Part shown: piece after piece, positions 26,601 through 35,126 of the stretch | Layout: every line of letters starts with the position of its first letter | How positions within the stretch are numbered: the first letter of the stretch is position 1 | Source of the DNA: CAZNMF01 sp035547155 | Lineage (GTDB): Bacteria; Acidobacteriota; Vicinamibacteria; Vicinamibacterales; SCN-69-37 | Direction: 5' to 3' | Length of the DNA stretch: 64,000 nt | Assembly: GCA_035547155.1 (NCBI GenBank) | Contig: DASZVJ010000116.1 | Location: 4,511 to 68,510, forward strand | Notes under the pieces: generated by a model | Databases searched by the model: none | The model's input: the letters and a program-made list of their open reading frames with translations, nothing else | What the model was told of the DNA's origin: nothing | Position numbers and translations under genes: made by a program

Positions 26601-26906
26601 TTCATCGAGCTGCGGCTGCGCGAGGGCATGCCGCTCGCGGATGCCGTCGTCGACGCCGGTGCCGTTCGGTTCAGGCCGATGGCGTTGACGGCCGCCGCGG
26701 TGATCGTCGGGTCCGCGGTCATCCTGTTCGATCCGATCTTTCAAGGGTTGGCGATCTCGCTGATGGCGGGCGAGGTCGCATCGCTGCTGCTGTCTCGCGT
26801 GACGGTGCCCGTCCTGTATTTCGTGACCCACCGCGCGCGCCGATCTGTCCATTCCGTCGTGTACGCGTCGTCCGAGGACGAGCGCGTCGAAAGGAGCCTG
26901 TCATGA
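23694..26906 (+). CDS. RND family efflux pump, inner-membrane permease
   Basis: This 1070-residue protein is a full-length RND transporter with twelve predicted helices and two large periplasmic loops. It has the N-terminal helix followed by [24 protein letters not shown], the TM4 segment [18 protein letters not shown] with the paired aspartates needed for proton transport, and the second-half repeat [25 protein letters not shown]. It is nearer to the HAE1 multidrug type than to metal pumps, because no metal-site methionine clusters are seen, but the substrate is unknown. The start is a GTG overlapping the adaptor stop, and its stop overlaps the small membrane protein start (ATGA). Confidence 0.9.
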   Translation: MRPRLGLAGRLASAFVSSTLTPLLIVASIGLGTFAILALPREEEPQIVVPMVDVSIDLPGASPTEIEQRATRPIEKLLWEIPGVEYVYSTSSPGQSMVIVRFRVGEDEARALVRLNQKLQANADRLPPGASAPLVKARAIDDVPIVAVTLWSDDHDDDVLRRLGVQLREALAEVPDVSDVAVIGGRPREIGVQVDPARLAAARIDPLDLSATLTDANERATGAGPVSTGGIARLEAGRQVNTVDALRALVVSAADGRTIQLGDVATVTDGGAPPTSYVRFYSPDGGAHPAVTLAVAKRAGANAITVARQIDARLAALRGVLLPGDVNVTVTRNYGETAAEKSNELLFHMGLAVVSVSILIALVLGIREALVVLVAIPVTLALTLFVFSLYGYTLNRITLFALIFSIGILVDDAIVVVENIVRHARLHGGDRSRLAATAIAAVDEVGNPTILATLTVVAAILPMAFVGGLMGPYMRPIPVGASAAMLVSLAAAFVVTPWAAARLLRPTGDHRQTAEGAATRLYRRAMGVLIGRRRARIAFLAGVSVLLLASIALVPLKLVTVKMLPFDNKNEFEVIVDMPEGTALEQTARVSGELARSILHDDAVVDVQSYVGTSSPSTFNGLVRHYFLRRAPHLADLQVNLKPKSERREQSHDVAKRVRDRLAPIARRFDATIQVSEVPPGPPVLQTLVAEVYGPDPARRLQIAEQVKSVLARTPGVVDVDWYVAAPQPKTSLVVDDARAGAAGVTAAHVSAAVRLAADGRVAGLFHDSDAREDVPIVLRLPRSAQGSMAAVRALRLGPRGVAIGELTREAHGVEADSLYHKNLRPVTYVTGDVAGAAESPVYAILRMNEAIAAITLPEGYGLEIDDLHPPSDTTRYAIKWDGEWQITLEVFRDLGLAFAVVLVLIYVLVVWWFDDLVVPLAIMAAIPFSLVGILPAHAAMGAFFTATSMIGFIAGAGIVVRNSIILVDFIELRLREGMPLADAVVDAGAVRFRPMALTAAAVIVGSAVILFDPIFQGLAISLMAGEVASLLLSRVTVPVLYFVTHRARRSVHSVVYASSEDERVERSLS

Positions 26907-27097
26907 CCGTCGAACGTGCATTGCGATTGATTGCGGGAACCGTCGTGATCGCCAGCGTGGCGCTGGCGGTTTATGTGAGCCCGACCTTCCTCTGGCTCGC
27001 GCTCATCGTCGGCGTCAGTCTGTTCCAGTCCGGCTTCACGAACTGGTGTCCGATGATGACGGTGCTGCGATGGGCGGGGCTGCGGGACGCGCGGTGA
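26903..27097 (+). CDS. Small DUF2892 membrane protein (YgaP-type) in the efflux operon
   Basis: This 64-residue protein begins with [12 protein letters not shown] and has two hydrophobic helices (about 8-24 and 27-44), then the motif [16 protein letters not shown]. This matches the stand-alone DUF2892 / YgaP C-terminal membrane domain, whose short G-x-C-P loop is conserved. AAGGAG lies seven bases before the ATG, and the ATG overlaps the pump stop codon, so it is made together with the pump. The role of such proteins in RND operons is not known; a small accessory subunit is possible. Confidence 0.8.
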   Translation: MTVERALRLIAGTVVIASVALAVYVSPTFLWLALIVGVSLFQSGFTNWCPMMTVLRWAGLRDAR

Positions 27098-27154
27098 TCG
27101 TCGGGACTCACGCGGGGAGCGGGACGTCATCCGGACGCGATAGGCGGGGTGAGC

Positions 27155-27160
27155 TAGGAT
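27155..27160 (+). promoter_or_regulatory. Possible -10 box TAGGAT
   Basis: TAGGAT ends nine bases before the ATG at 27170, in the gap after the efflux operon. The spacing matches that of other near-leaderless starts in the window. The -35 region is poor. Confidence 0.3.
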
Positions 27161-27169
27161 AGGGCCTCG

Positions 27170-28138
27170 ATGGACGCCAAACCCGCCGCTCCGGCCGACG
27201 TCTTCGTTCACCCGCAAGGGCTCTGTGAGACGTCGCGCGTTGGCGCACGCACGCGGATTTGGGCCTTCGCGCACGTTCTGTCCGGCGCGACGATCGGCGT
27301 CGACTGCAACATCTGTGATCACGTGTTCATCGAAGACGACGTCGTCGTCGGCGACCGCGTGACCGTCAAGAGCGGCGTGCAGCTCTGGAATGGCGTGTCT
27401 CTCGGAGACGACGTCTTCGTCGGACCGAACGCGACGTTTTCCAACGACAAGTATCCGCGGAGCAAGCAGTATCAAACGCAGGTCTCGCGTACGGAGATCG
27501 GGCGCGGCGCATCCATCGGTGCCGGCGCCGTGATTCTGCCTGGCGTACGCGTCGGTTCGCGCGCGATGATCGGCGCCGGCGCGGTCGTGACGCACGACGT
27601 CCCTGCCCGCGCCATCGTCTCGGGCAATCCCGGGCGCATCGTCGGCTACTCGGACGCCACGCGCGTGAACCCGATCCCGACGCCGGTGTCGTCCGGGCGA
27701 GGCGAGGTCCCGTCGTCGCTGGGCAGTGTCTCCGGCGTGTCGTTGCACGCGCTCACGCTCGTCGAGGATCTCCGTGGCCGGCTGGCCGCTGGCGAGTTCG
27801 TCGATCAGATTCCGTTTCAGCCGAAGCGATTTTTCCTGGTGTTCGATGTGCCAGGAAAAGAGGTCCGCGGCGAGCACGCACATCGCACGTGCCACCAGTT
27901 CCTGATCTGCCTGCGCGGCCGCGTGTCGATCGTCGTCGACGACGGCCGTCATGCGGCGGAAATCGGCCTGGACGGGCCAGAGCTCGGCGTGTACGTGCCG
28001 CCCATGATCTGGACGGTCCAGTTCAGATATTCCGACGACGCGATGCTGCTCGTGCTCGCATCGGAGCACTACGATCCGGCGGATTACATTCGCGACTACG
28101 ACGAATTCCTGTCGGGGCCGATGGCGGGCGGCCGCTAG
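27170..28138 (+). CDS. Hexapeptide acetyltransferase fused to FdtA/QdtA-type cupin (WxcM-like)
   Basis: This 322-residue protein has two halves. The N-terminal half (about 10-165) is a left-handed beta-helix acyltransferase with repeated hexapeptides such as IGVDCNICDHVFIED, FVGPNATFSNDKYPRS and IGAGAVILPGVRVGSRAMIGAG. The C-terminal half (about 185-315) is a sugar 3,4-ketoisomerase-type cupin, with RFFLVFDVPGKEVRGEHAHRTCHQFLICLRG; the HAH and H-Q positions match this family. WxcM-type fusions isomerise dTDP-4-keto-6-deoxyglucose and acetylate the derived 3-amino sugar. The aminotransferase is not in the window. The neighbouring glycosyltransferase suggests a surface polysaccharide or glycan. 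The stop codon overlaps that of the convergent gene within CTAG. Confidence 0.85.
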   Translation: MDAKPAAPADVFVHPQGLCETSRVGARTRIWAFAHVLSGATIGVDCNICDHVFIEDDVVVGDRVTVKSGVQLWNGVSLGDDVFVGPNATFSNDKYPRSKQYQTQVSRTEIGRGASIGAGAVILPGVRVGSRAMIGAGAVVTHDVPARAIVSGNPGRIVGYSDATRVNPIPTPVSSGRGEVPSSLGSVSGVSLHALTLVEDLRGRLAAGEFVDQIPFQPKRFFLVFDVPGKEVRGEHAHRTCHQFLICLRGRVSIVVDDGRHAAEIGLDGPELGVYVPPMIWTVQFRYSDDAMLLVLASEHYDPADYIRDYDEFLSGPMAGGR

Positions 28139-29070
28139 CGGGGCGAGTCGAACCGTTCCAGCGTGCGGACGATGAACGCCGGCCGATCGCGCGTGTTCTG
28201 CAGCGTGAGCCACAGATACTGGCCGACGATGCCGAGGCCGAGCGCGGTCAGGCCGCCGAACGACGTGATCGCGAGCATCAGCGGCGTGTAGCCGAGCACG
28301 GGGATCAACCCGACAGACCACGCCACCAGCACCGTCACACTCGCCGTCAACGCCAGCACCGTCGCGGCCGTGCCCAGGATCAACAGCAGCTTGATCGGAA
28401 TGTCGGTGAAGTTGAAGACGCTGTCGATCGCGTACCGCAGCTTTCGGCCGAACGTCCACGCGCTCCGTCCGTGCTGTCGCGCGCGTCGCTCGTACGGCAC
28501 CGACACGCGCCGGAAGCCGACCCACAGCAGCAGTGCGACGAGGCTCGAGTTCGTCTCTTTGAGGTCGACGAGTCGATCGCGTACCGGCTTGGTGCAGCCG
28601 AAGACGTCGACGCCGCCGCGCGGCATGTCCGGCACGACGAACCGGCGATACAGGCTCCAGAACGTTTCGGCCGTCACGCGAGAGAACCAGGGATCGGCTC
28701 GGCGCTCGCGATATCCCAGAACGACGTCGACGTCGCCGGACGTGAGCAGCCGGTCGAACGTCACGGCGAGCTCGGGCGGCTCCTGGAGATCCGCGGTGAT
28801 GACCGCGAACCGGTCGCCTCGGCCTTCCCGTAGTCCCGCCGCGATCGCGGCGAATGATCCGAAGTTTCTCGACAGCTCGACGAGCGTCGACGGCAGGCCC
28901 CACGACGGCAGCTCGCGGCGGAGCACGTCCGCGCAGCGATCAGGGCTGCCATCGACGACGAAGACGACCTCGAGCCCGCTGGTGCAATCCGGTGCGATCG
29001 CACGAATCGCGTCGAGCAGCGCCGGAAGACCGTCCTCGTTCTTGTAGACGGGGATGACGAGCGACAGCAT
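28135..29070 (-). CDS. Family 2 glycosyltransferase with C-terminal membrane helices
   Basis: This 311-residue protein starts with the GT2 core LSLVIPVYKNEDGLPALL, then VVFVVDGSPD, the donor-metal motif TADLQEPPE and the acceptor-side segment RQHGRSAWTFGRKLRYAIDSVFNF. Two membrane helices follow (about 230-255 and 265-290). It belongs with the polyprenyl-phosphate glycosyltransferases (DPM1/ArnC-like) that load a sugar onto undecaprenyl phosphate for later transfer. The large membrane protein at 29093 on the same strand may be a partner. A perfect TATAAT ends eight bases before the ATG, so the mRNA is probably leaderless. Confidence 0.85.
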   Translation of the reverse strand: MLSLVIPVYKNEDGLPALLDAIRAIAPDCTSGLEVVFVVDGSPDRCADVLRRELPSWGLPSTLVELSRNFGSFAAIAAGLREGRGDRFAVITADLQEPPELAVTFDRLLTSGDVDVVLGYRERRADPWFSRVTAETFWSLYRRFVVPDMPRGGVDVFGCTKPVRDRLVDLKETNSSLVALLLWVGFRRVSVPYERRARQHGRSAWTFGRKLRYAIDSVFNFTDIPIKLLLILGTAATVLALTASVTVLVAWSVGLIPVLGYTPLMLAITSFGGLTALGLGIVGQYLWLTLQNTRDRPAFIVRTLERFDSPR

Positions 29071-29078
29071 GCGCGAGG

Positions 29079-29084
29079 ATTATA
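29079..29084 (-). promoter_or_regulatory. TATAAT -10 box for the glycosyltransferase
   Basis: A perfect TATAAT on the minus strand ends eight bases upstream of the ATG at 29070, leaving no room for a ribosome site. It sits in the 22-base gap after the upstream membrane protein gene. Confidence 0.55.
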
Positions 29085-29092
29085 GATGCCGA

Positions 29093-31288
29093 TCACTCGA
29101 CGACGACGGGCTGCGCGGGCGTTTCGTACGCGCAACGTCCGTCTGCGGCCGCGATGCGAAGGATGAGCGTATGTGAGCCGCGATCGAGCTGGCGCGCTGG
29201 AATGGCCGTCATGAAGCCGCTCTGCAGGTACGCCGGTCGCGAGAAGTGCGCGGCAACGTCCTGGCGTTCGAGGCCATAGATCGTCTGAAACAGCCTGCCG
29301 TCCACGCGCACGTCCACGCCCGTCCCCGTGGACTGCGCCGCGTCGTCGACGGCCCAGCCTTCGACTCTGATCGCACGAGCGGCTGCGACGTGGATCGGCT
29401 CACGCGATGACGGCCGCGTGGCCGCGTCCACGCGGTCGATCGAGAACGTCGCCGGCGCCGCGCAGACCGGCAGATCGGCGGTTGCCGCCGCGGCGCCGCC
29501 GGCGCGCGTGAGGAAGGCATCGGTCGATGATGGAGCGGTGACGCGACGAAGATCGACGACGACATACCGCTCCGTCTGCGCGAGCACGCTCACATTGGGC
29601 TGTTGCTCGATCGATGCCACGACTGCGGCGCCGTTGTCCGCATAACCGTCACGATCGATCTCGATCGCCGAAAAGCCCTGGGACGCGAGCTCGGGCACGA
29701 GGCGAGCGACCGGCAGCAGCGATGTCGCCTGCTGCCACCGCACCTGCTGATTGCTGAGCGCGGGATAGCTCCAGCGCAGCGTGCGTGAGACCAGGTACAT
29801 CCTGGCGTGATCGTAGGGCTGCATGCGCAACGGGCTGTCGCCGTCGGGGTACAAGCGCAGCGGGAGCTGAAACACCATCGCACCGGCGGGCAGCCGTGAT
29901 TCCAGATCACGCACGAGACCGCGCACGGCCGTGTACTCCGACGCGATGTCCTTGGAGGTCGCGTTCACGTTGACCGTCGCGGCGCGTTGATCCGCAAGTC
30001 CGACGAGCGCCACGACAATGGCCGCGCCGGCACGCGCCCGGCGCGATCGGATCGCGTCGAGCACCAGCGCGACGGCCGCGAGCGAAAAGAACGCGATGAA
30101 CGGCGAGATGCGATTGTAGGCGCGGATCTCCGGCGAGATCAGCAGATTGAAGAGGCTGCCGAGGCCGCCCACGGTGGCGAGCAGCAGCGCGGCAAGCGCC
30201 AAGCGGCTCGAGGCGGCCAACGTCTCGCGATGCGCGAGCCGGTCACCGAGCCGGGGTACCAGGAGCAACGCCAGCAGCGTCAGGAATCCGAGCGATCCGA
30301 TCACGCCGAGACGCGCCGTCTGATTCTCGTTCTCGAGCGGAAACGCGGCGATCTGATCGCGAGCGAGCCAGGCGCGGAACGGCGGAAAACGGTGCCAGAG
30401 GCCCGGGCTCAACAGATGGCGAATCTTGAGGCCGTAGATGTCGGCTTCGGCGGGCGTCTTGTCCGGCACCGCGATCGGCACGCCCCGCTGCGCCCACGAG
30501 TGCAGGCTGGGCGCGAGGTTGATCGCCGTGCCACCGCCGATCACGACGAGGCAGAACATCCCGATCCAGAGCACACGGCGCGATCGGTGCTGAATCGCAC
30601 CGGTCAACGCACCGGCGAGGATGACGAAGGCCCCGAAGAACGCGTAGTACACGTAGTTGAATGCGAGCAGCAGGCACCCGGCGATGAAGCCGGCGAACGG
30701 CCGTTCGCGGAGCGCACGCGGCCGCCCCATGGCCAGGAATAGCGCTGCGGTGCAGGCGAACGGCACGAGGTAGATGACCAGCCAGGGTTGGCCGGTGTTC
30801 TTGTAGAGCGCGTAGGGCAGCAGCGCGAACAGCGTGCCTGCGACCAGCGCGCTGATTCTCGAGGCACCCAGCGTCCCGATGCACCACGTGGCCGAGAGGC
30901 CGCTGAGGACGACCATCAGCAGCCACGTGGCGTTGATCGCCGTCATCGGATCACGTACGACGCGGCTCACGATCCAGACGAGAGCCTGGTCGACGTTCGG
31001 TGCGGCCGGATACTGCAGCGCATCCAGGCCGAACGGCGCGCCGACGCGCGCGTTGAACCACCACCATCCGTTGTCGATCGTGCTCTTGCTCTGCAGCGCC
31101 GCGCTCAGACTGTCGCGCGAGAAGCGCAGCGGCATCGTGAAATCACGATCCCATCCGCGTAGATAGACGAAGACGATTGCCGCGAGCAGCGCCGCATGCG
31201 CGAGCACGAGCGCCGCGTCACGCCAGCGTGGGCCGTGAGACGACGGCACCGCCGCCGTGGAGGCGGCGATCGGAGGGACGGAGCTCAT
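29093..31288 (-). CDS. Large membrane protein, GT-C-like, with C-terminal soluble domain
   Basis: This 731-residue protein has about eleven hydrophobic helices in the first 460 residues, after a short cytoplasmic start. A C-terminal extracytoplasmic region of about 270 residues contains beta-rich segments, for example RVEGWAVDDAAQSTG and GSHTLILRIAAADGRCAYE. The plan (long first loop, many helices, soluble tail) fits membrane glycosyltransferases or their relatives used in surface glycan assembly, but no catalytic motif is recognised. It lies upstream of the GT2 gene on the same strand with 22 bases between, though that gene has its own promoter. The ATG at 31288 is the only reasonable start before the first helix. 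Confidence 0.65.
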   Translation of the reverse strand: MSSVPPIAASTAAVPSSHGPRWRDAALVLAHAALLAAIVFVYLRGWDRDFTMPLRFSRDSLSAALQSKSTIDNGWWWFNARVGAPFGLDALQYPAAPNVDQALVWIVSRVVRDPMTAINATWLLMVVLSGLSATWCIGTLGASRISALVAGTLFALLPYALYKNTGQPWLVIYLVPFACTAALFLAMGRPRALRERPFAGFIAGCLLLAFNYVYYAFFGAFVILAGALTGAIQHRSRRVLWIGMFCLVVIGGGTAINLAPSLHSWAQRGVPIAVPDKTPAEADIYGLKIRHLLSPGLWHRFPPFRAWLARDQIAAFPLENENQTARLGVIGSLGFLTLLALLLVPRLGDRLAHRETLAASSRLALAALLLATVGGLGSLFNLLISPEIRAYNRISPFIAFFSLAAVALVLDAIRSRRARAGAAIVVALVGLADQRAATVNVNATSKDIASEYTAVRGLVRDLESRLPAGAMVFQLPLRLYPDGDSPLRMQPYDHARMYLVSRTLRWSYPALSNQQVRWQQATSLLPVARLVPELASQGFSAIEIDRDGYADNGAAVVASIEQQPNVSVLAQTERYVVVDLRRVTAPSSTDAFLTRAGGAAAATADLPVCAAPATFSIDRVDAATRPSSREPIHVAAARAIRVEGWAVDDAAQSTGTGVDVRVDGRLFQTIYGLERQDVAAHFSRPAYLQSGFMTAIPARQLDRGSHTLILRIAAADGRCAYETPAQPVVVE

Positions 31289-31372
31289 GACGGCGCATCA
31301 TCATCTCACACGGGATCCGTGACGCCCCGGTCCGACGCCCGCTCCCGCGGCTCGCCGATCGCGTGGCGTCGG

Positions 31373-33013
31373 TCAGCTGCTCAGCAGCTCAGGCAGCCGC
31401 GTCAAGAACGTACGGATGACCTCGAGCTGTTCCGTCGTGGCGATGAAGTCGAAGGCGCCGGCATCGATGGCGCCGACGCGTCCTTCGACCGTCGCGACCA
31501 GCGCAGCCGGCACGACCGGGCACTCGCCGAAGAGTCCGATCAAGCTCGTCCACGCCGGCATGTCCAGAATTGCGACCACGTCGAGCGCGTCGCTCGCGAG
31601 CCACGGCGTCTCTCGATGGGTGCGCACCTGGCGCGCGAGGGCATGCAGCGCCAGCAGCGCGTGGGCGTCGGTGCAGCGAAGCGCGTCGATCGTCACGAGC
31701 AGCCGTTGGACGACGAGCTGGGTGACGTCCTCATGCAGGATCGACCAGCCGACTTCGAACACGGTCACGAGATCGTGATGCACGAGGAAGTCGTCCGGCA
31801 TCGATGAATCAGCCGCGTGTCCACGCATAGACGGCGGCCATCGATCGGGCCAGTGCTCGAGCCCGAGGTTGCACGCGCTCACGGCCGCCGCAGAGGCGCG
31901 TTCGGGAGTGAACGGGCCCGACGGCAGCGCACATCCCGACATCAGCACATTCGTGAGAAACGCGAGGTCCCGTGCGCGTGCATCGTACGCGGCCTCGTTG
32001 GCGTGCTGCAGGTGCGCCATCAGCCGCCGAATCGTCGCGAGATGCGACGGCGCACCGGCATCGCCTGTCAGCAGGCCGCGCGGCCGGCTTGCACCGAATG
32101 TGATGTCGGCGACGAGGCCCTCGATGGCGCGCACGTCCGCGTCGACGTCGGGATCGGACGTCGTGCGCGCGTCGCGTCGCAGCGGCATCGCCTCCGCCGC
32201 CGCTTCGCCCGTACGTCGATAGGCGACGGCGATGGGATTGCCGTCCGCGGCGTCTGCGCGTCGACGAGGCGACCGTGCCACGGCGAGGAACGCGCGCGCG
32301 TCGGCGGCGCTGAGATAACCGCGGTCCGACCGGCGTCCTTCGCGGCCGACGGCCAGATCGTGCATCTGCTGCCCGGTGGCGGCGAGGAGATCGTCGAGGC
32401 CGTCGCGCTCGAATCCGCGGCTCGACAGCCGGCGGCATCCGCGCATGATGTCGAGAAATCGTTCGGGCTCGTGCGCTTCGAGGGCGGTCAGGACCGCGAC
32501 GATTGCGTCGAGGACGTCGGAGTGCCCGGCGCGCAGCAGATAGCCGGCGAGCTCCTGCTCCGCGTCGCCGGATGCCGCGGGACGGCGATCCCACGGCTCG
32601 TCGTCGCTCGGCGCGATCGGGGCGAACGACGCGAGGTCGAAGACGCGGACGTGCCGGGAAAGGCCGCCGACGATGAGATCGACGTCCATCGTCGCGGCGA
32701 TCCGCGCGGCGTCGGCGTCGTCCATGCCGGCCAGCAACGCGAGCCAGTCCGCGAAGCGCACCGCGTCGAAGTGCTCGTCTTGACCAGCGGCGACGCCGCG
32801 CCAGAGATCCAGATCGAGGACGGCTGTCAGCTGGTCTGGAGTTGCACCGGCGATGAGCGCGCCGCACGCATCGAGGCCGTGCGCGTAGATGATCGTCTGC
32901 AGCGTCTCCGGCGCGAGATGCGGGACGAGGTGTGCGAGATCGGATCGATCCAACAGACGCGCGATTCGATCGCGCACTGAGACCGCGAGCGCGGAGTCCG
33001 ATAGTTTGGACAT
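31373..33013 (-). CDS. Uncharacterised protein, DUF6178-like
   Basis: This 546-residue soluble protein has many Asp/Ala/Leu helices and no signal peptide or membrane segment. Its N-terminal pattern (IIYAHGLDACGALIAGATPDQLTAVLDLDLWRG, then FADWLALLAGMDDADAARIAATMDVDLIV and SRHVRVFDL) looks like the DUF6178 family of helical-repeat proteins, though I cannot confirm this by search. No enzymatic motif is seen. The ATG at 33013 is chosen because a -10 box (TATGAT) lies nine bases upstream; a longer frame to 33103 has no better support. Its function is unknown. It is flanked by the large membrane protein downstream and the transglutaminase operon upstream. Confidence 0.6.
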   Translation of the reverse strand: MSKLSDSALAVSVRDRIARLLDRSDLAHLVPHLAPETLQTIIYAHGLDACGALIAGATPDQLTAVLDLDLWRGVAAGQDEHFDAVRFADWLALLAGMDDADAARIAATMDVDLIVGGLSRHVRVFDLASFAPIAPSDDEPWDRRPAASGDAEQELAGYLLRAGHSDVLDAIVAVLTALEAHEPERFLDIMRGCRRLSSRGFERDGLDDLLAATGQQMHDLAVGREGRRSDRGYLSAADARAFLAVARSPRRRADAADGNPIAVAYRRTGEAAAEAMPLRRDARTTSDPDVDADVRAIEGLVADITFGASRPRGLLTGDAGAPSHLATIRRLMAHLQHANEAAYDARARDLAFLTNVLMSGCALPSGPFTPERASAAAVSACNLGLEHWPDRWPPSMRGHAADSSMPDDFLVHHDLVTVFEVGWSILHEDVTQLVVQRLLVTIDALRCTDAHALLALHALARQVRTHRETPWLASDALDVVAILDMPAWTSLIGLFGECPVVPAALVATVEGRVGAIDAGAFDFIATTEQLEVIRTFLTRLPELLSS

Positions 33014-33022
33014 GGGCCGGCC

Positions 33023-33028
33023 ATCATA
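33023..33028 (-). promoter_or_regulatory. -10 box TATGAT before the DUF6178-like gene
   Basis: TATGAT on the minus strand ends nine bases before the ATG at 33013. The spacing matches the other near-leaderless starts. Confidence 0.4.
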
Positions 33029-33157
33029 GCGGCCGCACGCGGATCGAAACAGTCTTGAAGTTCGCGCGCCTCTGGCGGATCCTGATAGTGGGCACTCCGC
33101 CAAACCTCCACGCGCCGCTGCCGCGCATCGCCGAGCGTGCGCCCCATCATCCTTCGG

Positions 33158-33204
33158 CAGCTCGCAGCTCGCAGCTCGCTACTGCTGCTGCTGCTGCTGT
33201 CGCT
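33158..33204. repeat. Low-complexity CTCGCAG and CTG repeats at the end of the transglutaminase gene
   Basis: Two and a half CTCGCAG units (33161-33179) run straight into a CTG-rich stretch. The CTG part encodes the glutamine-rich C-terminus of the transglutaminase-like protein; the CTCGCAG part is intergenic. Confidence 0.7.
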
Positions 33205-34144
33205 GCTGGATCTCGTCGTCGGGCGCCGTCGCCGCGCGCGGCGGGACGATCCAACTCACGCTTGGGGAGAGCTCGCGCACCGCGATGGGCGATGTCGCGG
33301 GCGCGACGGCGACCGCGACGCTGAGCTCGCTGCCGGCGTCGCCCTTGAACACGCCGCGCGTCGGCGGCACGTCGCTGTAGTCGCGACCGATCGCGACTGC
33401 GATGTGGCGGTCGCCGGCCATGGCGTTGTTGGTGGGATCGAAGCCGACCCAGCCGATGTGCGGCAGGAACGCCTCGATCCACGCGTGTGTCGCGTTGGCG
33501 CTGGCGCGGTCGTGCGCGGACTCGCGCGGGGCGATGTAGCCGCTCACGTACCGGCTGGGAATCCCGAGACTGCGCACGAGCGCGATCATGATGTGCGCGA
33601 AGTCCTGGCACACGCCTGCACGCGCCCGCAGCGCATCGTCGATCGGCGAGTCGACGCGCGTCGTCCTGGGTTCGTACGCAAATTGCGAATAGATGGTCGA
33701 GTTGAGCCCGCGCAGCGTCGACAGGGGATCGCGCTTCCGCCCGAAGCCGATCGCCACGGCGAATTGGCTGAGCGCAGCGGTCTGCCGCGTGAAGAGGCTC
33801 GGCATCAGCCAGTCGACGTACTCGCCCGACGCGGCGAGGTCGTCGACGTCGGTCCAGGCGTCTTCCGGCAATTGCCTCGGCAGATCGGGCGGCGCGGCCA
33901 CGTCAACGGCCGCCTCGATCGACACGTCGAGCCGCGCGTGACGGCCTGGAATGTCGAAGTAGTGCACCGCGTTGCCGTAGTGGTCGCGGTACGCGAACAG
34001 CCGCGCGCGGTGCGTCGTCGTCACGTTGAATCGCAGGCAGCGCTGGCGATCGAGCTCGAGCGGCTGCATGCGCAGCTCCATGACGCTCTCGCAGATGGGC
34101 GTGGTATAGACGAAGCGCGTGAGATGGCGGACGAGGTATTGCAT
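33179..34144 (-). CDS. Transglutaminase-like cysteine protease family protein
   Basis: This 321-residue protein has the bacterial transglutaminase N-terminal region (MQYLVRHLTRFVYTTPI, ELRMQPLE, LRFNV) and a papain-like core with the triad Cys in ARAGVCQDFAH, His in ATHAWIEAFLP and Asp in WVGFDPTNN. It ends in a glutamine-rich tail. Such proteins are always found with the alpha-E and circularly permuted ATP-grasp genes that precede it. They have been proposed to cleave or join peptide bonds in a conserved amide-ligase system, but the substrate is not known. The ATG at 34144 lies 38 bases after the alpha-E stop codon. Confidence 0.88.
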   Translation of the reverse strand: MQYLVRHLTRFVYTTPICESVMELRMQPLELDRQRCLRFNVTTTHRARLFAYRDHYGNAVHYFDIPGRHARLDVSIEAAVDVAAPPDLPRQLPEDAWTDVDDLAASGEYVDWLMPSLFTRQTAALSQFAVAIGFGRKRDPLSTLRGLNSTIYSQFAYEPRTTRVDSPIDDALRARAGVCQDFAHIMIALVRSLGIPSRYVSGYIAPRESAHDRASANATHAWIEAFLPHIGWVGFDPTNNAMAGDRHIAVAIGRDYSDVPPTRGVFKGDAGSELSVAVAVAPATSPIAVRELSPSVSWIVPPRAATAPDDEIQQRQQQQQQ

Positions 34145-34182
34145 CGGATGATTCCTGCTGACTTGGGACGTCGAGTGAAGCC

Positions 34183-35121
34183 CTATCGAGCGATCGCCGC
34201 TTCGAGCGCGTAGCTGATGTACGTCTGGTTCAGCGCCGCATGGATCTGATCGCACTGTTCGCGGATGCTCTCGACGTATCGCACGAGATCGTCCGCGATG
34301 ATCTCGTCGATCGTCCCGAAATTCAGCGCCGCGCGCAGCCGGCCGGCGAAGCGCTCCGGCCGGCCCGTCGCCTCGCGGCCGAGCACGCGCGCGATGGCGC
34401 GCAGCGAGTCTTCGATGCGATCGGCGGCGAACCGGACGGACCGCGGGCAGTCGGCGTTGAGCAGCAGGAACTCGACGAGGCGTTCGGGACGGACGTCGGC
34501 CGTATGCGCGCGCGTGTACGCCTCGAACGCCGCGCACGCCCGCAGCAGACCGACCCACTCGACGTACTGACCAGTCTTCGGCGCATCGGCCGACGGATTG
34601 CCGCGCTCGGCGAAGTACTCCGCGAGCATCGACGCCGTTGTCGTCGCGCGCTCCATGTACCGGCCGAGCTGCATGTAGTGCCAGCCTTCGCCCTGGCTCA
34701 GCGTCGCTTCTGCCACGCCCTGGAACAAATGCGTCCCCTCGATCACCGCCCGCATGAACGCCGGACCATCCGGCTGCGACTCGCGCGACACGAGATACAG
34801 CCGGTTGAGCTGCTCCCACATCTCCGCGCTGATCTGCTCGCGTATCTGACGCGCGTTCTCGCGCGCCGCGGCCACGCAGCCGACGACGACGGCGCGATGC
34901 GCGGGATCGACGCGGCCGGTCGCTTCGGCGCGTGCCGGGATCTCCGGGATCGGCACGCCGGCCGGGCGCTCACCGACCGCCGACAGCAGCGTGCGGCCGA
35001 CCGTATCCGTCGGATCGTCGAGACTGAGGCTGAGATGCACGTTGATCACGCGCGCGGAGTGCTCGGCGCGCTCGAGGTAGCGCCGCATCCAATAGAACGA
35101 GTCGGCCACGCGTGACAGCAT
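34183..35121 (-). CDS. Alpha-E domain protein (DUF403)
   Basis: This 312-residue all-helical protein begins MLSRVADSFYWMRRYLERAEHSARV, the standard start of the alpha-E family, and has the later signature HYMQLGRYMERATTTASML and FAADRIEDSLRAI. Its molecular role is not established. It lies between the circularly permuted ATP-grasp gene (five bases upstream) and the transglutaminase gene, an arrangement conserved across many bacteria, so the three products very likely act together. Confidence 0.9.
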   Translation of the reverse strand: MLSRVADSFYWMRRYLERAEHSARVINVHLSLSLDDPTDTVGRTLLSAVGERPAGVPIPEIPARAEATGRVDPAHRAVVVGCVAAARENARQIREQISAEMWEQLNRLYLVSRESQPDGPAFMRAVIEGTHLFQGVAEATLSQGEGWHYMQLGRYMERATTTASMLAEYFAERGNPSADAPKTGQYVEWVGLLRACAAFEAYTRAHTADVRPERLVEFLLLNADCPRSVRFAADRIEDSLRAIARVLGREATGRPERFAGRLRAALNFGTIDEIIADDLVRYVESIREQCDQIHAALNQTYISYALEAAIAR

Positions 35122-35126
35122 CGTCG

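Noticed and set aside
23412..26852. A very long open frame on the minus strand, opposite the RND pump
   Set aside because: It is the mirror of the pump gene in high-G+C DNA; its product is an Arg/His-rich string with no domain, whereas the plus strand encodes a complete RND transporter.
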